A stretch of DNA of 10,299 nucleotides from Candidatus Aminicenantota bacterium (GTDB taxonomy: Bacteria > Acidobacteriota > Aminicenantia > UBA2199), in NCBI GenBank assembly GCA_030612495.1, contig JAUWNT010000075.1:1-10299 (forward strand), written 5' to 3'. Shown one piece after another: positions 6,179-10,299 of this stretch. Each line of letters opens with the position of its first letter. Position 1 is the stretch's first letter. Made by a program: the position numbers and the translations under genes. The notes under the pieces were generated by a model that saw only the letters and a program-made list of their open reading frames with translations, was not told the origin of the DNA and ran no database searches.

Positions 6179-6421
6179 TTATTTTACTTCTGCCATTATA
6201 AAATCAACAGCGGAACCAACAGTTGTTAATTTTTCAGCTTCTTCTTCAGGAATTTTTAGCTCAAATTCATCTTCCAAAGCCATGATCAATTCAACCTGAT
6301 CTAAAGAATCTGCACCCAGATCTTCAACAAATTTTGCATCGGTTGTAACCTGATCTTCACCTACATTTAATTTCTCTGTAACAACTCCTTTTACTTTTTC
6401 TAAAATTTCTTCTTTTGTCAT
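6179..6421 (-). CDS. acpP: Acyl carrier protein
   Basis: This is an 80-residue, strongly acidic carrier of growing fatty acyl chains in the cytoplasm. S39 in GADSLDQVEL is the site for the 4'-phosphopantetheine arm. The four-helix ACP pattern, with DAKFVEDLGADSLD before helix II and a KIPEEEAEKLTTVG loop, is standard. The start has AGGAGG (6427-6432) 5 nt upstream, the best ribosome binding site in the operon, fitting the high ACP level cells need. It is 15 nt downstream of fabG and immediately upstream of fabF, the common fabG-acpP-fabF order. Confidence 0.98.
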   Translation of the reverse strand: MTKEEILEKVKGVVTEKLNVGEDQVTTDAKFVEDLGADSLDQVELIMALEDEFELKIPEEEAEKLTTVGSAVDFIMAEVK

Positions 6422-6436
6422 TATTTCCTCCTAAAC

Positions 6437-7177
6437 TTAAATTAAAAGTCCACCAGAAACATTAATTACAGTTCCTGTAATATATGAAGCTGAAGGAGAT
6501 ATTAAAAAACTAACCACTTCAGCTATATCATCGGGAGTACCCGCTCTTTTGAGAGGTATTTGAGTTATATACCCTTCTTTTACTGTTTCCGAGAGCTGTT
6601 CAGTCATCTCAGTAAGAATAAAACCAGGAGCAATTGCATTTACAGTTATATTTCTTGCACCATATTCCCTTGCAAAGCATTTTGTCAGAGCAATAACACC
6701 AGCTTTTGAAGAGGCATAATTAGCCTGCCCCGCAGTCCCAAGAATACCACTAATAGATGCAATATTAACAATCCTTCCGAATCTCTTTTTCATCATCTCT
6801 CTTGCAGCAAACTTGGAACATAAAAAAGTACCTTTCAAATTAATATTTAGTACTATATCCCACTCTTGTTCAGACATCCTTATCGTCAGATTATCTCTTG
6901 TTACACCTGCATTATTAACTAAAAAATCAACTGTACCTAACTCTTTAACAGTAGTTTTTATAAGATTTTCAACATCTTCAATCTTTGAAATATCTGTTTT
7001 AATTGCAATAGCTTTTATACCAAAATTTTCTAACTCTTTTGCTGTTTTTTGCGCTTCATCGTACATAATATCAGAAACAACGATATTCAACCCTTCTTTT
7101 GCCAGTTTCATTGCGATAGCTTTTCCAATTCCCCTTGCAGAGCCGGTTACAATAGCATTTTCATATAAATCATACAT
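6437..7177 (-). CDS. fabG: 3-oxoacyl-ACP reductase
   Basis: The 246-residue short-chain dehydrogenase reduces beta-ketoacyl-ACP with NADPH, the first reduction of each elongation cycle. The nucleotide-binding motif TGSARGIG is at 11-18 and NNAG at 88-91. The catalytic residues are S141, Y154 and K158 in the family setting NIAS...GQANYASSK. The segment NVSGGLLI ends the protein where the family usually has GGMxM. The ATG overlaps the end of plsX by 8 bp, and its ribosome binding site AAGGAG lies inside the plsX coding end, 8 nt before the start, so translation of the two is coupled. Placement beside acpP and fabF makes the FabG assignment secure among the many SDR enzymes. Confidence 0.96.
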   Translation of the reverse strand: MYDLYENAIVTGSARGIGKAIAMKLAKEGLNIVVSDIMYDEAQKTAKELENFGIKAIAIKTDISKIEDVENLIKTTVKELGTVDFLVNNAGVTRDNLTIRMSEQEWDIVLNINLKGTFLCSKFAAREMMKKRFGRIVNIASISGILGTAGQANYASSKAGVIALTKCFAREYGARNITVNAIAPGFILTEMTEQLSETVKEGYITQIPLKRAGTPDDIAEVVSFLISPSASYITGTVINVSGGLLI

Positions 7178-8204
7178 AAGTTAACTCCTTGAAAGTTTTC
7201 TTGTATTTTCCAACTTCATTTGAAATTTTATCTAAAACATTCTCTGTAATAAACTTTTTGCTTAAATATATCGCATTTTTAACAGCTTTGGCATTTGAAT
7301 TCCCATGACCAATTATAACAATACCATTCACACCAAGAAGTAAAGCACCACCATATTCCGTATAATCAAATTTTTTCATCAATCTTTTAAAAGAACTCCT
7401 TAAAAAGAAAAATCCGATTTTTGATAACAGATTGGACATAATTTCACGTTTTAACATTGATGCTGTAACATTCACCACGCCTTCAGCAACTTTTAATATC
7501 ACATTCCCAGTAAATCCATCAGTAACTATCAAATCAGCTTCTCCAATATATGCATCTGTACCCTCTATATTACCAATAAAATTAATATCAAGAGATTTTA
7601 ATATATTATATGTTGTTCTCGTCAATTCATTACCTTTTGCTTCTTCCTCACCAATACTCATTAAAGCAATTTTCGGGTTATTCACTCCCTGAACATTTTC
7701 TAGATAAACCTTTCCCATTAAAGCAAATTGAACCAGGTTCCTTGGCTTTGAATCAACATTTGCTCCAACATCAATAATCAAAGAATTTCCTTTAAGGGTC
7801 GGAATCATAAGAGCAAGAGCTGGCCTATCAATATTTCTTATAGTACCAAGCGTATTCTTTGCAATGGCCATTATTGCACCTGTATTACCAGCAGAAACCA
7901 TTGCCTGGGCTTCCTTCTTTTTTATTAAATCCAATGCCATTTTTATAGATGTCTGTTCTCTCTTTCTCCAATATGATAAAAAATGTTCTCGCATTGATAT
8001 TTCTTCAGTAGCAGCAATAACCTTAATTTTATCTAAATCATTAAAATTGTTTTTCTTTAATTCCTTTTTGATTAATCTTTTTTTCCCAACTAAAACCAAA
8101 CAAACATCTTTATCATCTTTCAAATAGTCAACACTGCCTTCAACTATTGCACCAGGTGCATGATCTCCACCCATTGCATCAACTGCTATTTTTATACCCT
8201 CCAT
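7170..8204 (-). CDS. plsX: Phosphate acyltransferase PlsX
   Basis: PlsX converts acyl-ACP and phosphate to acyl phosphate, the donor used by PlsY to start phospholipid synthesis. It is a peripheral membrane enzyme. The 344 residues are the normal length. Characteristic segments are AVDAMGGDHAP near the N-terminus, VSAGNTGA, DVGANVDSKP, SIGEEEAKGN, VTDGFTGNVILK and YGGALLLGVNG. One stretch, SMREHFLSYWRKREQTS, departs from the usual MxxxPxxALRKKxxSS pattern of the family but keeps the basic RKRE core. The gene starts 3 nt after the rpmF stop and overlaps fabG by 8 bp. The common neighbours fabH and fabD are absent between plsX and fabG. Confidence 0.96.
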   Translation of the reverse strand: MEGIKIAVDAMGGDHAPGAIVEGSVDYLKDDKDVCLVLVGKKRLIKKELKKNNFNDLDKIKVIAATEEISMREHFLSYWRKREQTSIKMALDLIKKKEAQAMVSAGNTGAIMAIAKNTLGTIRNIDRPALALMIPTLKGNSLIIDVGANVDSKPRNLVQFALMGKVYLENVQGVNNPKIALMSIGEEEAKGNELTRTTYNILKSLDINFIGNIEGTDAYIGEADLIVTDGFTGNVILKVAEGVVNVTASMLKREIMSNLLSKIGFFFLRSSFKRLMKKFDYTEYGGALLLGVNGIVIIGHGNSNAKAVKNAIYLSKKFITENVLDKISNEVGKYKKTFKELTYV

Positions 8205-8207
8205 TAA

Positions 8208-8390
8208 TTAATCTTCTTCTCCCTTGATGATTTGTTTCCCATTATAATAACCACAATTCTTACAAATTCTATGAGGGAGTTTAGGCTCATTACATTGAGG
8301 GCAAACTGACAAGCTCTTTATCTTTAAAGCATGATGAGACCTTCTTATATGTGTTCTTCGATGAGAATGTCTTCTTTTGGGGAGCGCCAT
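8208..8390 (-). CDS. rpmF: Ribosomal protein bL32
   Basis: This 60-residue basic protein of the large ribosomal subunit opens with MALPKRRHSHRRTHIRRSHHAL, close to the standard L32 start. It carries a zinc ribbon of C30-x2-C33 and C43-x2-C46, so it is the zinc-binding form rather than a Cys-free paralogue. The ribosome binding site GAGGTGA overlaps the stop codon of the upstream DUF177 gene, with the start only 3 nt after that stop, so the two are translationally coupled. The DUF177-rpmF-plsX order is widely conserved in bacteria. Confidence 0.97.
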   Translation of the reverse strand: MALPKRRHSHRRTHIRRSHHALKIKSLSVCPQCNEPKLPHRICKNCGYYNGKQIIKGEED

Positions 8391-8393
8391 ATT

Positions 8394-8903
8394 TCACCTC
8401 TTTATTTTATTAAACACAAAATTCAACTCTTTAGAAGAATTTTCACATTTGCATTTTCCATGGTTTAAATTTACACCACAATTGGGGCATATTCCTTTGC
8501 AATCAGGTTTACAAATTGGATTGTAAGGAATAAAAAGATTTATCTGTTCTATTAAAATTTTTATCAAATCAATTCTATTATCTTCATAAAAAATATATTC
8601 CATTTCATCTGAACTTATAGAATTATTCTCATATTCCACTAAGTTTATAGGAAATAAAATAATATCAAAATTTGAATCCGCCTTTAAATCATAATCATCA
8701 AGGCATTTCACACACCTTAGAGAAATAAGAGTTTTAATATTACCTTTAGCCTTAATTCGATCTCCATCTCGTTTGAACAAAATATGATATTTAAGATCAT
8801 CAAGGAAAAAACCATTCTCCTCAATTAACAGGTTTTCATCTAAATTAACCCTATCACTTACAATCAGCCCTTTTTCACTTATCTTGTTTGTATCAATAAA
8901 CAT
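8394..8903 (-). CDS. DUF177/YceD family protein (23S rRNA accumulation)
   Basis: The 169-residue protein belongs to the YceD/DUF177 family, whose members are linked to 23S rRNA accumulation and nearly always precede rpmF. Visible features are the central CVKC pair (C64, C67) in an SLRCVKCLDDYDL context and a C-terminal cysteine cluster, C131, C135, C139, C142, C151 and C153, in PICKPDCKGICPNCG. That cluster resembles a zinc site and is typical of the non-proteobacterial type. The start at 8903 has AGGAT a few nt upstream. It is the first gene of the operon, about 45 nt after the predicted transcription start. The molecular activity of the family is not settled. Confidence 0.88.
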   Translation of the reverse strand: MFIDTNKISEKGLIVSDRVNLDENLLIEENGFFLDDLKYHILFKRDGDRIKAKGNIKTLISLRCVKCLDDYDLKADSNFDIILFPINLVEYENNSISSDEMEYIFYEDNRIDLIKILIEQINLFIPYNPICKPDCKGICPNCGVNLNHGKCKCENSSKELNFVFNKIKR

Positions 8904-8955
8904 TTTTTATCCTATATTCAAGTATGATCTAAAATAATCTGTATTTTTACCACAA

Positions 8956-8983
8956 TTTATAACCAAAGTCAAGATAATGTCAA
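8956..8983 (-). promoter_or_regulatory. Promoter of the DUF177-rpmF-plsX-fab operon
   Basis: On the minus strand TTGACA (8978-8983) and TATAAA (8956-8961) are 16 bp apart, placing the start near 8949. A second, overlapping pair, TTGACT with TAAAAA 17 bp further on, begins 11 bp downstream, so two starts are possible. No other clear promoter is seen before fabF, so this can serve all six genes. Confidence 0.65.
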
Positions 8984-8990
8984 TTGAATA

Positions 8991-9014
8991 AAAGATTGTT
9001 TTCCAACAAACTTT
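8991..9014 (-). terminator. Weak imperfect hairpin after miaB
   Basis: A stem of TTGTT (8996-9000) with AACAA (9005-9009) is extended by AAAG (8991-8994) with CTTT (9011-9014) across one mismatch, with a TTCC loop. On the minus strand it is followed by a T-rich stretch. The stem is AT-rich and short, so some read-through from miaB into the operon is plausible. Confidence 0.25.
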
Positions 9015-9063
9015 ACAACATTAGCATATATTTACTTACTCTATGAAGTAGTACAATATTTTT

Positions 9064-10299
9064 TTATATTTCTTTTCCTCGTAAAGAGTAGGGTCCTACA
9101 TTTTCTATTAAAATTTTCTTGAATTCTCCAGGTTTTGCATCTGATTCAAAATTTACAACTCTATAACTCTCAGTTCTTGCAATAACTTCATCTATTTTTT
9201 TAGGATTCCTCTTAACTATAAGAGCCTCTACTGTTTTCCCAATCAACTTTTTATTATTTTCTAACTGTATATCTCTTTGAAGTTCCTGCAATTTGTAGAG
9301 CCTCTGCTTTTTAACTTTTATATCTAAATCATCTTTTAGCAACAATGCCTTTGTATATTTTCTTGGAGAATAAATAAAAGAAAATATTGACTCATATTCC
9401 ACTTTACGAATTAATGAAAGAGTTAAATCAAAATCATTTTCATTTTCAGATGGAAATCCAACAATAAAATCAGAACTAAATTTGATATCCGGAAGATTTT
9501 TTTTAAAATCAAAGATCATTTTTAAATACTGCTCTCTTGTATATGTTCTGTTCATCTTTTTTAAAATTCTTGTTGAACCAGATTGCACTGGAAAGTGTAT
9601 ATGTCTGGCAATGCTTCTATGTTTAGCCATTACCTCAATCAAGTCATTATCATAATACCCGGGATATGATGTTATAAATCTTATCCATTTAACATTAATA
9701 TTAGTGGCAATATAACTTAAAAGATCAACAAATTTCATTCCCTCTTTTTTATCCTCCCAGCTATTCACATTCTGTCCCAGAAGAATAATTTCTTTATAAC
9801 CATTAGATGAAAGATACTCTGCTTCTGTTATTATATCTTTAAAAGCCCTATATTTTTCCCTACCTCTTGTAAATGGAACTATGCAATAAGAGCAAAAATT
9901 GTTACACCCCTCCATAATTGAAATATAACCATAAACCTTACTCTCTCTTGTATTAATATCAGGAATTAGCTCTTCCCACTCTCTTGAGAATTCTACATCA
10001 ACTCCCTTTCTATCTTTTTTAAGGTAATTTTCAAAAATCGAATCAGCCTTATAATACTGATGAGTCCCGACAACAAAATTGATTCTTTTATTTTTTTTTA
10101 ATAAATTAAGACCTTCAGACTGTGCAACACAACCTGCAATAACAACCTTTTTCCCTTTCTCAATACGACCTACATATGAAAAAACCTTTTGTTGAGGTTT
10201 CTCTCTAACAGCACAGGTATTAATAATTATAAGATCCGCTTTATCTTCATCCTGAACATCAACAAGACCCTCTTTTTTTAAAATATGCCTGATTCTTTC
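9064..10299 (-). CDS. miaB: tRNA-2-methylthio-N6-isopentenyladenosine37 synthase MiaB (5' end outside window)
   Basis: The reading frame is open from the right edge of the window to the stop at 9064-9066 (411 residues seen), so the gene starts outside; about 25-30 residues are missing compared with the usual 440. MiaB is a radical-SAM methylthiotransferase that converts i6A37 to ms2i6A37 in tRNAs reading UNN codons. Numbered in this fragment, the N-terminal cluster cysteines are C29 in INTCAVREK and C57 in AGCVAQ; the first one lies beyond the edge. The radical-SAM motif is C132-x3-C136-x2-C139 in MEGCNNFCSYC. HFPVQSGS and MNRTYTREQYL are typical of the family, and a TRAM domain fills about the last 60 residues. 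An ATG at 9915 lies inside the radical-SAM motif and is not the start. NTCAVREK favours MiaB over the related RimO and MtaB. Confidence 0.95.
   Translation of the reverse strand, partial: ERIRHILKKEGLVDVQDEDKADLIIINTCAVREKPQQKVFSYVGRIEKGKKVVIAGCVAQSEGLNLLKKNKRINFVVGTHQYYKADSIFENYLKKDRKGVDVEFSREWEELIPDINTRESKVYGYISIMEGCNNFCSYCIVPFTRGREKYRAFKDIITEAEYLSSNGYKEIILLGQNVNSWEDKKEGMKFVDLLSYIATNINVKWIRFITSYPGYYDNDLIEVMAKHRSIARHIHFPVQSGSTRILKKMNRTYTREQYLKMIFDFKKNLPDIKFSSDFIVGFPSENENDFDLTLSLIRKVEYESIFSFIYSPRKYTKALLLKDDLDIKVKKQRLYKLQELQRDIQLENNKKLIGKTVEALIVKRNPKKIDEVIARTESYRVVNFESDAKPGEFKKILIENVGPYSLRGKEI

Noticed and set aside
9064..9915. Short MiaB starting at the ATG at 9915
   Set aside because: The frame stays open to the window edge and encodes the NTCAVREK and GCVAQ parts of the N-terminal domain, so 9915 is internal.
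1..10299. CRISPR array, tRNA or rRNA genes
   Set aside because: No evenly spaced repeat array was seen and no cloverleaf or rRNA-like stretch stood out by reading; the only repeats are the IS ends, the leader hairpins, the operator pair and the tail duplication.

Overview
The window is strongly AT-rich chromosomal DNA with short intergenic gaps and AGGAGG-type ribosome binding sites. The housekeeping part reads, on the minus strand, miaB, then a DUF177/YceD gene, rpmF, plsX, fabG, acpP and fabF. With the AT-richness, a clostridial-type 2[4Fe-4S] ferredoxin and a sigma-54 promoter of textbook form, this suits an anaerobic or respiratory Gram-negative bacterium. My best guess is the Deferribacterota, at low confidence, because nothing here is diagnostic.

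Layout. Bases 1-1559 are a complete insertion sequence. It has one DDE transposase gene on the minus strand, TGT...ACA ends, and two copies of an AGTGCACT-containing site at each end. Just outside its right end lies an intact -35/-10 promoter for a 57-residue ferredoxin (1626-1799). Bases 1800-1978 hold a compact control region: two TGTC-N10-GACA palindromes 31 bp apart, then a perfect GG-N10-GC sigma-54 promoter. This promoter faces a 721-residue exported protein (1979-4144) with a signal peptide, a FecR-like region, a tryptophan-rich region with repeated GRW motifs, and a long Ser/Tyr/Lys low-complexity tail. A PgeF/YfiH-family gene (4175-4864, TTG start) follows 30 bp later. It converges on the end of the lipid operon.

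The minus-strand operon 8903-4907 couples ribosome production (DUF177, L32) to membrane lipid and fatty acid synthesis: PlsX makes acyl phosphate from acyl-ACP, FabG reduces beta-ketoacyl-ACP, AcpP is the carrier and FabF elongates. Genes are separated by 3-15 bp or overlap, and a promoter at 8956-8983 can drive the whole set. fabH and fabD, often found between plsX and fabG, are missing here. Upstream is miaB, which runs off the right edge of the window; it lacks only its start and about the first 25-30 codons.

The most interesting part is 1875-4144: what looks like an enhancer-binding-protein/sigma-54 switch dedicated to a large, unusual, probably surface-exposed Tyr/Ser/Lys-rich protein. 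The second is the helically phased double-site architecture of the insertion sequence ends.
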